Of a stretch of DNA of 12,253 nucleotides, positions 7,184-12,253 are shown in pieces. The notes beneath the pieces were generated by a model. That model was not told the DNA's origin. It worked only from the letters and a program-made list of their open reading frames with translations, and searched no databases. The translations under genes were made by a program, and so were the position numbers. Numbering within the stretch: position 1 is the first letter of the stretch; the number at the start of each line of letters is the position of its first letter. Source of the DNA: SIG440 sp045648175 (GTDB lineage Bacteria; Bacillota; Clostridia; Monoglobales; Monoglobaceae); NCBI GenBank assembly GCA_045648175.1, contig JAZRNN010000037.1:1-12253 (forward strand), in the 5' to 3' direction.

Positions 7184-7203
7184 AAAAAAATTTGCACTGT
7201 TTC

Positions 7204-7242
7204 AAAAAAAGAAAAAGTGCGGAAAGCATAAATCTCCGCACT
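7204..7242 (-). terminator. Intrinsic terminator inside the infC leader
   Basis: On the minus strand GTGCGGA (7241-7235) and TCCGCAC (7223-7217) form a 7-bp stem, 8 bp with the flanking A-T pair, with an 11-base loop. TTTTTC and seven more T follow. It lies 35 bp before the infC ribosome binding site, so it can stop transcription before the operon. Confidence 0.8.
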
Positions 7243-7305
7243 CAAAAAACAAACTCAAAACCCTGTTGCCAAAAGCTAAGGGGAGAAGCGGACCTTCTGC
7301 TTTAC
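7204..7305 (-). promoter_or_regulatory. infC operon leader, candidate L20-type attenuator
   Basis: This is the transcribed leader between the infC promoter and gene, about 135 bases to the start codon. It ends in an intrinsic terminator (7217-7241). An upstream GGTCCGC at 7294-7288 contains UCCGC, which can pair with the GCGGA of the terminator's 5' arm and so compete with the terminator. This fits the L20-dependent attenuation described for the Bacillus subtilis infC operon. The pairing was found by eye; L20 control in this organism is inferred. Confidence 0.65.
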
Positions 7306-7311
7306 CACGAT

Positions 7312-7340
7312 AGTATATCACGTCTTATTGCATTTGTCAA
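7312..7340 (-). promoter_or_regulatory. Sigma-A-type promoter of infC-rpmI-rplT
   Basis: TTGACA (7340-7335) and TATACT (7317-7312) are separated by exactly 17 bases on the minus strand. The -35 box is perfect and the -10 box differs from consensus by one base. Transcription would begin near 7305. Confidence 0.88.
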
Positions 7341-7391
7341 CTGTTTTTTAAAGTTTTTTGAATATTTTTATTATTAAAAAACAGTTTCCTC

Positions 7392-7420
7392 TTGAATATT
7401 GCAAAACAATATGATACAAT
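7392..7420 (+). promoter_or_regulatory. Promoter of the small membrane-protein gene
   Basis: TTGAAT (7392-7397) and TACAAT (7415-7420) are 17 bases apart, with a TGn extended -10 (TGATACAAT). It is divergent from the infC promoter, about 50 bp away. Confidence 0.7.
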
Positions 7421-7450
7421 ATACAAAATAGAAAGGATGTGTTTACATAG

Positions 7451-7888
7451 ATGTATAAACTCACCAATACAGTTATTGAAACAATCAAGACATTTTGCAT
7501 ATCCATAATTTGTTCGGTTCTTTTTTCGCTGATGATATACAGAGAAAACGTTTTATTCAGCACCTTTGCCTGCTTTATTCTTAATGCGACATCTTTTATT
7601 ATGTTTTTGTTTTTATACTATAAAAGCTGGTCACGTGTCTATATGCGTTCATTCTCAAACACTGACTACTGGGTTCCGGCTTTAGGTTCTTTTGCTGTTT
7701 TCTGCATTGTTTCAAGCTGGCTGTATATTATACAGGCAAAAGATGTCTTCCCCTGGTTGTTTCAGCAAACCAGATTTTTGGAGCCTTTGCTCAACAGAGA
7801 CTATAAATTTGTCTCCTTTATCGTATCACAACTTTTGATTTTGGCTACATTAGCCGCTGTGCCCTTTACTAATTTTGACAAAAATTAA
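7451..7888 (+). CDS. Small integral membrane protein of unknown function
   Basis: I do not recognise this family. The 145-residue product has four hydrophobic segments (about 11-30, 35-57, 75-95 and 119-137), short loops and few charges, so it is most likely an integral membrane protein. The loop between segments two and three (YYKSWSRVYMRSFSNTDYW) is basic and aromatic. It has its own good promoter upstream. The Shine-Dalgarno AAAGGA lies about 13 bases before the ATG, a longer spacing than usual, but a TAG directly precedes the ATG in frame, so no earlier start exists. It is the only plus-strand gene among housekeeping genes and ends 2 bp from the end of the convergent trmB. Confidence 0.75.
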   Translation: MYKLTNTVIETIKTFCISIICSVLFSLMIYRENVLFSTFACFILNATSFIMFLFLYYKSWSRVYMRSFSNTDYWVPALGSFAVFCIVSSWLYIIQAKDVFPWLFQQTRFLEPLLNRDYKFVSFIVSQLLILATLAAVPFTNFDKN

Positions 7889-7890
7889 TC

Positions 7891-8538
7891 TCAGATAACT
7901 TCCATCAGGCAGGCCTCACATCTGTATATCGGCTGACCCTTTTCGGAAAACAATTTTTCATATTCGGTCATAACATTGCCCTCAAATGCGCTATTGTGCA
8001 AATCTAGGGTAATGTTTTTTAATTTCAGCCCGAAATCTGCAAAGGAATTCAGCGAAAACTCAAAAAGCCCGCGATTATCGGTTTTAAAGTAGATTTCTCC
8101 TCCAACTTCAAGCAGTCTTTTATATATCAAAAGAAAGTTCTCATGCGTGAGTCTCCTTTTTTTATGTCCCGCCTTTGGCCACGGGTCGCAGAAATTAATG
8201 TAAATACGCTGAATTTTTGTTTTGGTTTCCATATTGCCAAGAACACCAGCATCCCCCGGAACAAATCGCACATTTTTAAGTCCCATTTGCTGCACCTTTT
8301 CCATTGCCAGTACCAAAACATCAAGATTCTTTTCAAAGGCAATATAATTAACATCAGGGTTCCTTCGTGCAGTTTCACTGATAAACCCGCCTTTGCCGCA
8401 TCCGATTTCAATGTGCAACGGCTTGTCCTCGCCGTATACCGCACGGATATCATCCTTATATTTCAAAATATCTTTTATTATAAGTCCCGAGCAGCTTTCC
8501 ATACGCTCCTCGCGGTGCTTTTTTCTTCTCATTCGCAT
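7891..8538 (-). CDS. trmB: tRNA (guanine-N7-)-methyltransferase
   Basis: TrmB adds a methyl group to N7 of G46 in the variable loop of tRNAs, using S-adenosylmethionine. The 215-residue protein has the family's N-terminal MRMRRKKH. The SAM-binding EIGCGKGGFI lies at 44-53, and an acidic residue in YIAFEKN at 65-71 follows the second strand. NFCDPWPKAGHKKRRL lies at 115-130, FKTDN at 151-155, and the substrate motif TEYEKLFSEKGQPIYR at 191-206. GGAGGT lies 9 bases before the ATG, and a second in-frame ATG follows two codons later. It has its own promoter (8607-8635) and a hairpin in its 5' untranslated region. Confidence 0.96.
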   Translation of the reverse strand: MRMRRKKHREERMESCSGLIIKDILKYKDDIRAVYGEDKPLHIEIGCGKGGFISETARRNPDVNYIAFEKNLDVLVLAMEKVQQMGLKNVRFVPGDAGVLGNMETKTKIQRIYINFCDPWPKAGHKKRRLTHENFLLIYKRLLEVGGEIYFKTDNRGLFEFSLNSFADFGLKLKNITLDLHNSAFEGNVMTEYEKLFSEKGQPIYRCEACLMEVI

Positions 8539-8566
8539 AATGTAATGACCTCCGTAAAATCATCTG

Positions 8567-8604
8567 TCTTTGCTACCTTTCAAACATTTGAAAGGTAGCA
8601 AAGA
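8567..8604 (-). repeat. 18-bp inverted repeat in the trmB 5' untranslated region
   Basis: An 18-base arm at 8567-8584 pairs perfectly with 8587-8604 around a 2-base centre. No T run follows on either strand, so it is a poor terminator for the upstream operon. Relative to the promoter at 8607-8635, transcription would begin at or just inside the outer base of the stem, so the trmB mRNA would start with a long hairpin, about 30 bases before the start codon. Confidence 0.75.
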
Positions 8605-8606
8605 TT

Positions 8607-8635
8607 ATTCTACCAAAATGTAGCCAAAAAGTCAA
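8607..8635 (-). promoter_or_regulatory. Promoter of trmB
   Basis: TTGACT (8635-8630) and TAGAAT (8612-8607) are separated by 17 bases, and TGG directly precedes the -10 box (extended -10). The -35 box begins immediately after the TGA of the preceding gene. Confidence 0.75.
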
Positions 8636-9169
8636 TCAGTCATTAAAGGTAAATGCACTGTATGTATCTGCAATAATATTCCATAGCTCACGGTCGATTT
8701 GTCCTGACGGAGTTTTTCCGTAATAACGTTCAATATCCTCTGCTGCCTTTTTGGTATCTTCATCAAAGACTCCCGTTATTTTTGGCATATGGATATTTGG
8801 AAAAATTTTTGCAAGCCTCCTAAGCATTATCTGCAGAATATATATTTCCTCAAAGTCATCCCCTTCCTTAATATTGGGTATATCAACGGGATATACAAAC
8901 ACAGGTTTTACGTGCTTTTCAGCGCGGACAATATCATCATACTCTTCCACAATACGGGTCCACGTTTCAAAATTTGCATCGCCCGTCACAGGCAACCCAA
9001 ATCTTTTTTGGAACGCACTTACCGCTGCACGAGTCTCGGCCCCATATATTCCGTCAGGGTTCAGCAGCGGAATTGACGGCATATATCTCGACAAATATCT
9101 CAGATAGGTTTGCAGTTCATAAATATTTGCCCTTTCGTCACGATGCGAAAAATACAAGTTGTTATTCAA
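8636..9169 (-). CDS. Protein with two peptidoglycan-binding repeats
   Basis: The 177-residue product consists of two PG_binding_1-type three-helix units. The first spans about 15-75 (ELQTYLRYLS, then DGIYGAETRAAVSAFQKRFGLPVTG, then TWTRI). The second spans about 105-170 (YILQIMLRRLA, then ITGVFDEDTKKAAEDIERYYG, then LWNII). No catalytic domain, signal peptide or membrane segment is visible. The start codon is TTG, placed directly after the TAA of the preceding gene, with a GGGGGAGAG purine run 5-13 bases upstream. It is in the same reading frame as that gene, so it may be the detached C-terminal end of a longer protein. Binding to cell wall or spore cortex peptidoglycan is inferred from the fold. 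Confidence 0.85.
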   Translation of the reverse strand: MNNNLYFSHRDERANIYELQTYLRYLSRYMPSIPLLNPDGIYGAETRAAVSAFQKRFGLPVTGDANFETWTRIVEEYDDIVRAEKHVKPVFVYPVDIPNIKEGDDFEEIYILQIMLRRLAKIFPNIHMPKITGVFDEDTKKAAEDIERYYGKTPSGQIDRELWNIIADTYSAFTFND

Positions 9170-10579
9170 TTAAGCTCTCCCCCTCTCATTTACTGCATAT
9201 CCCGGATATTGCCCGGGAGTTTTAAGGTCACCATTTTTCAAATTAAAGTATGTATCTTCAATCAGTTTCCAAAGTCCCGGTCCGACAAACCCCTTTGGCG
9301 GAAAACCTTGGTCTTGTGCAAAAGCATCGGCGGCATTTTGAGTCTGTTCGTCAAAGGTTCCCGTAACCTCCACATTAGGAACATTTTCATAAAACTGCGA
9401 TATAAGGCTGAGCCTTGTCTGCAGTGCCCTTACTGCATCACTCTGAGTGCCTAAAGTCAGCGGTGTGCCGGGATACGGAGCATAATCCTCGGCAATAAAC
9501 TGCGGCGGATAGCTCTCTAAAATACCAAGATATGTCCGGTTAAGCTCGTTCCATGTGGTCTCGTCAACCACTCCCGTTTCGGGAAGTCCCTTTGTCCGCT
9601 GAAAGCTGCGTACCGAATTTTCGGTTGCCTCTCCGAAAATACCGTCAATATTAACCGAAGGAACAGAATTATTATACACAGCAATAACCGCCAGATAATA
9701 CTGTATAACACGCACGGGGTTGCCTGTATCGCCTCGTCTTACCTCGGTGACAAAATTCTTTGGCACATCCGCAAGTAATATACCCTCGGAATTAAGGGCA
9801 CCAAGACGTGCCACTGCAACAAAAATTGACTTTATTCTGTACCACGTTGCTTTACCGATTATTCCGTCGACAGTCAGATTAAAAATCTCCTGAAACTTCC
9901 TCACCGCATCCTCGGTTTCCTCTCCAAACACTCCGTCAACCGTTGTTATTTTAGGAATAAGAGGATAATCCCTGGAAATTCGATTTAACTGAGTCTGGAT
10001 TGTGCGTACCTCCTGCCCCGAGCTACCCAGCCGAAGTGGCGTACCGGGGTAGGTTTCGGTTACATTCTGTATAGGGGCATCCTGAACAATCTCAATATCA
10101 TTGCCATAATAACGTGTAAGAATATCATATGGTCCCAATCCCTGACTGGCAAGCTCCACCGAGCCCCATTGGGAAAGTCCGTCACAGGTCACCTCCCGTC
10201 CGTCACAAAAGGCGGCAAATAATGGTTCAATATTGCCCTGACGGCGTATGTAATCGTTGAAAATCTCATCAACAATAAGGCTTATATTTTCAAAAACGTC
10301 ACGGTTTTTGACAAATGACTGGTCAAACGCCGTTGAATTTGTTATATCAAAATCATACCCGCGTGAACGATACCACTCGGTATAAACTCGATTCAAAGCG
10401 TAGGAAATCTGCGCATATATATTTGCACGCAAAGCACTTTCGGGCCAGGTGGGAAAAATCTCACTTGATGCAACATTTTTTATATAATCCGCAAAGCTGA
10501 CTGTTACATTTTCGGCATCGGCATCGGGGGCACCCAGATGCACGGTTATTGTTTCGGGAATATAGGGTCTTCCTATCAT
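9170..10579 (-). CDS. SpoIID-like domain protein with three peptidoglycan-binding repeats
   Basis: The first 165 of 469 residues resemble the SpoIID/LytB lytic transglycosylase domain. PESALRANIYAQISYALNR (46-64) aligns with its catalytic helix, with E47 in place of the catalytic Glu. Cys125 and Cys132 flank CDGREVTC, and LSQWGSVELASQGLGPYDIL followed by YYGNDI (135-162) matches the domain's end. Three PG_binding_1 repeats follow at about 184-250, 278-346 and 370-440; two are introduced by the same YPGTPL linker. There is no N-terminal hydrophobic segment, unlike SpoIID itself. AAAGGCGGTGA precedes the ATG and overlaps the stop of the gene upstream. The gene is probably wall- or spore-cortex-related; activity is unproven. 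Similar proteins are common in Clostridia. Confidence 0.85.
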   Translation of the reverse strand: MIGRPYIPETITVHLGAPDADAENVTVSFADYIKNVASSEIFPTWPESALRANIYAQISYALNRVYTEWYRSRGYDFDITNSTAFDQSFVKNRDVFENISLIVDEIFNDYIRRQGNIEPLFAAFCDGREVTCDGLSQWGSVELASQGLGPYDILTRYYGNDIEIVQDAPIQNVTETYPGTPLRLGSSGQEVRTIQTQLNRISRDYPLIPKITTVDGVFGEETEDAVRKFQEIFNLTVDGIIGKATWYRIKSIFVAVARLGALNSEGILLADVPKNFVTEVRRGDTGNPVRVIQYYLAVIAVYNNSVPSVNIDGIFGEATENSVRSFQRTKGLPETGVVDETTWNELNRTYLGILESYPPQFIAEDYAPYPGTPLTLGTQSDAVRALQTRLSLISQFYENVPNVEVTGTFDEQTQNAADAFAQDQGFPPKGFVGPGLWKLIEDTYFNLKNGDLKTPGQYPGYAVNERGRA

Positions 10580-10594
10580 CTATGTCACCGCCTT

Positions 10595-10981
10595 TCACTC
10601 ATTTTCAAATGGCTCTTCTTCGGTAACCGTTACTACCTTCCCCTGCTCATCTCCTTCAGCTAAAGGTATCAAAGAAACCGACTGAATGGATTTTTGTCCT
10701 TCAAATACCGGAACATTAACATTTTCGGTTGTGATATATCCGGGATAATCAACACGTATATTGTACTTGTAAAACCTTGTCCCAATATCATCAGGGGTCT
10801 GCGAGTTTGCCGCAGGCGGTGCAGGAACCGCAACAATTTCGGTTTTTCCGCTGCGGTCGGTTTTAAGAACCCGAATTAGCTCCTCACCGCCATCAAACGG
10901 TCTTGAAATAATCACATTTGCATCAGTAATGGGTATGGCCTGGTCTGCCGTAGACACCTGAACAAGAATATAGCCGTCCAT
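10595..10981 (-). CDS. Carboxypeptidase-regulatory-like beta-sandwich protein
   Basis: The 128-residue protein looks like one transthyretin/CarboxypepD_reg-type beta domain. GYILVQVSTADQAIPITDANVIIS is followed by an LKTDRSGKTEIVAVPAP turn, then FYKYNIRVDYPGYITTENVNV and a QSVSLIPL strand, with an acidic tail (VTEEEPFENE). Such domains are usually binding or scaffolding modules without catalysis. No signal peptide, membrane segment or sortase motif is visible. AAGGAG lies 8 bases before the ATG. It is first in the three-gene group, 15 bp before the SpoIID-like gene, so it probably acts with that protein, perhaps as an envelope or spore-layer adaptor. That role is inferred from position alone. 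Confidence 0.75.
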   Translation of the reverse strand: MDGYILVQVSTADQAIPITDANVIISRPFDGGEELIRVLKTDRSGKTEIVAVPAPPAANSQTPDDIGTRFYKYNIRVDYPGYITTENVNVPVFEGQKSIQSVSLIPLAEGDEQGKVVTVTEEEPFENE

Positions 10982-11096
10982 AATAACACTCCTTAATTTT
11001 TTATTACCTTACATAATATGCCAAAGCCCCCAATGTGTGCAATAATACATAATTTTTGTATAATCGGAAACAGTATTGTAAACAGGAGGTTTTGTT
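10982..11096. promoter_or_regulatory. Divergent intergenic region between the PG-binding operon and DUF421 pair
   Basis: This 115-bp region must hold both start signals. Facing the minus-strand operon is CATATTAT (11020-11013), which could be a sigma-A -10 (TATTAT, with TTGCAC 18 bases upstream) or a sigma-E/K-like -10; no convincing sporulation -35 was found. Facing DUF421 is TATAAT within TTTTTGTATAATCGG near 11060, without a good -35. Strong AGGAGG and AAGGAG ribosome binding sites flank the region. Confidence 0.4.
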
Positions 11097-11789
11097 ATGC
11101 TTATCACCTTTATCCGCACAATAATTATATATTTCTTCACAATACTCTCATTGCGTATGCTTGGCAAACGTCAAATCGGTGAGCTTGAGCCGTCGGAGCT
11201 TGTTGTGACAATTATAATTTCAGAAGTTGCCGCAGCCCCCGTTCAGGACTCGTCTCTGCCCATACTTACAAGTCTTATTGCAATTGCTTTGTTGCTTATA
11301 CTTGAGGTTTTATTGTCGTATGGTGCGTATAAAAATTTCACCATACGAAAAATCTTTTTCGGCACGCCAAGTGTTTTCTATGAAAAGGGTTCCATAAACC
11401 AAACCGAAATGGAAAAACAGCGTTTTAACCTGAATGACCTTATGGAAACCGTACGAAACACAGGGGCTACCTCACTTTCGGAAGTTGAATATATTATAAT
11501 GGAAACAAACGGCAATGTAAGTGTTATTCCCAAGAACAATCAACGGCCCGTTTGCCTTTTGGATTTTGGAATAGAAAGCTCCTCGCCCGTTTTACTGAGT
11601 TATGTAATAATTGATAACGGGCATATCAACTACAACAATATAAAGCGTCTTGGCTTTAACGAAGAGTGGCTGCGTACCACCCTGAAAAAGCATAAATTCT
11701 CAAAGCCTGACGAGGTATTTTGTATGACGGCAGACAGGTCAGGTGAAATTGTAATTATCCCCAACGACAAAGGAAAGGGTGAAAAATAA
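11097..11789 (+). CDS. DUF421 / YetF-like membrane protein
   Basis: The 230-residue protein is a typical DUF421 member. N-terminal membrane segments lie at about 4-22, 34-48 and 54-77, with the signature MLGKRQIGELEPSELVVTI at 21-39 between the first two. A soluble C-terminal domain follows, containing GTPSVFYEKGSI (89-100), FNLNDLMETVRNTG (110-123) and EVEYIIMETNGNVSVIP (129-145). The biochemical function of the family is unknown; members are frequent in spore formers and some are linked to sporulation. AGGAGG lies 8 bases before the ATG. The stop TAA shares one base with the ATG of the next gene (TAATG), so the two are translationally coupled. Confidence 0.93.
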   Translation: MLITFIRTIIIYFFTILSLRMLGKRQIGELEPSELVVTIIISEVAAAPVQDSSLPILTSLIAIALLLILEVLLSYGAYKNFTIRKIFFGTPSVFYEKGSINQTEMEKQRFNLNDLMETVRNTGATSLSEVEYIIMETNGNVSVIPKNNQRPVCLLDFGIESSSPVLLSYVIIDNGHINYNNIKRLGFNEEWLRTTLKKHKFSKPDEVFCMTADRSGEIVIIPNDKGKGEK

Positions 11790-12169
11790 TGAAGGCATTT
11801 ATATCAGCCGTTGCCATATTTGCAGCTATCTGCATTTTCATTGGCCTCCACTCTTTTGTAATGGTGACTCTTGCCAATGACATCACGGCAGAGTGTAAAA
11901 ATATACACTCACTTGCCAATGAAGACCGTTGGAACGAAACCATCAAAAAAATTGACCATATCCGAAGTATATGGGACAAAAAACGGATATGGGCATCTCT
12001 GACCATTTCCACCAAGGAAATTGAACAAATTGAAATTTCACTTACACAAAGCCGAGCCTATGCAGAACTTCACCAAAAACCTGATTTTTTTGGAGAATTT
12101 ATAATGTTTGAAAAACTGGTGGAACACATCACCCATCAGGAAGGATTTCATATTGAAGAAATTTTGTAG
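11789..12169 (+). CDS. DUF4363 family protein
   Basis: The 126-residue protein has one N-terminal membrane segment (about 5-28) and a helical remainder with the family's spaced Trp residues (DRWNETIKKID, IWDKKRIWASL) and a coiled-coil-like STKEIEQIEISLTQSRAYAEL region. DUF4363 genes are commonly found directly after DUF421 genes in Clostridia, and the 1-base overlap here supports a joint function. The soluble part probably faces outside, since the few residues before the membrane segment carry a lysine. The function is unknown. A terminator follows 13 bp after the stop. Confidence 0.85.
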   Translation: MKAFISAVAIFAAICIFIGLHSFVMVTLANDITAECKNIHSLANEDRWNETIKKIDHIRSIWDKKRIWASLTISTKEIEQIEISLTQSRAYAELHQKPDFFGEFIMFEKLVEHITHQEGFHIEEIL

Positions 12170-12182
12170 TCCCAAAACAAAC

Positions 12183-12205
12183 AGGTCGATTTCACCGACC
12201 TTTTT
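12183..12205. terminator. Terminator after the DUF421-DUF4363 pair
   Basis: AGGTCG (12183-12188) and CGACCT (12196-12201) form a 6-bp stem with a 7-base loop, followed by a five-T run on the plus strand. On the minus strand the stem is followed by GTTTGTTTT, so it may also serve a convergent gene from the right. Confidence 0.8.
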
Positions 12206-12215
12206 GAATTTATAT

Positions 12216-12253
12216 TTATCTTTCTTTTGCATATTCCATAAAATCAACACCGC
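12216..12253 (-). CDS. Possible 3' end of a convergent gene, partial
   Basis: On the minus strand the frame entering from the right edge reads GVDFMEYAKER and then TAA at 12218-12216, 11 bp before the shared terminator. The composition looks like a protein tail, and the position fits a convergent gene end. Only eleven codons are visible, so this is tentative and nothing can be said of function. Confidence 0.3.
   Translation of the reverse strand, partial: GVDFMEYAKER

Noticed and set aside
7170..7241. N-terminal extension of infC from the ATG at 7241
   Set aside because: It begins within the leader terminator stem, encodes a Phe/Leu-rich stretch from the T run, has no ribosome binding site and is absent from IF-3 proteins generally.
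8567..8604. Inverted repeat as terminator of the PG-binding operon
   Set aside because: No T run follows the stem on either strand, and a good promoter lies between the stop codon and the repeat, so a 5' leader hairpin fits better.
12038..12250. Minus-strand open frame covering the DUF4363 gene end and terminator
   Set aside because: It runs antisense through a DUF4363 gene and a terminator, and has lysine/phenylalanine-rich low-complexity content and no support as a gene.

Overview
The window looks like chromosome of a low-to-mid G+C, Gram-positive anaerobe of the class Clostridia. This is inferred from the AGGAGG-type ribosome binding sites, the infC-rpmI-rplT operon with a Firmicutes-style attenuator leader, the dprA-topA order, and a DUF421-DUF4363 pair beside SpoIID/peptidoglycan-binding proteins of spore-forming relatives. 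Nothing in the sequence fixes genus or species.

Left edge (1-989): an incomplete IS3-family insertion sequence on the minus strand. It has orfA, the first two thirds of orfB, and the terminal repeat upstream of orfA. It sits 24 bp downstream of the topA stop codon. A perfect 10-bp inverted repeat at its start combines the transposase promoter, its ribosome binding site and a two-way terminator, apparently to protect it from transcription arriving from topA.

Housekeeping block (1014-7340, all minus strand, read right to left): the sigma-A-like infC promoter and attenuator leader, infC (best read as starting at an AUA codon), rpmI, rplT and a palindromic terminator. A second tightly packed group follows: an ECF-transporter S component resembling FolT, a TrmH/SpoU RNA 2'-O-methyltransferase, dprA and topA. 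These serve translation initiation and ribosome assembly, vitamin uptake, RNA modification, DNA processing and DNA supercoiling.

Middle (7392-8635): one plus-strand gene for a small unrecognised membrane protein with its own promoter meets trmB (tRNA m7G46 methyltransferase, minus strand) tail to tail with 2 bp between them. trmB has a clear promoter whose transcript would begin with a long hairpin.

Accessory block (8636-10981, minus strand): three adjacent genes. They encode a carboxypeptidase-regulatory-like beta domain protein, a SpoIID-like domain with three peptidoglycan-binding repeats, and a protein with two more such repeats. The last two lie in the same reading frame and are separated by a single TAA. 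None has a visible signal peptide. This is the least described part of the window.

Right edge (11097-12253): a divergently transcribed, overlapping pair of membrane proteins (DUF421/YetF-like and DUF4363), a terminator, and what may be the last codons of a convergent gene. No gene-free stretch exceeds 300 bases. No tRNA, rRNA, CRISPR array or prophage was seen.
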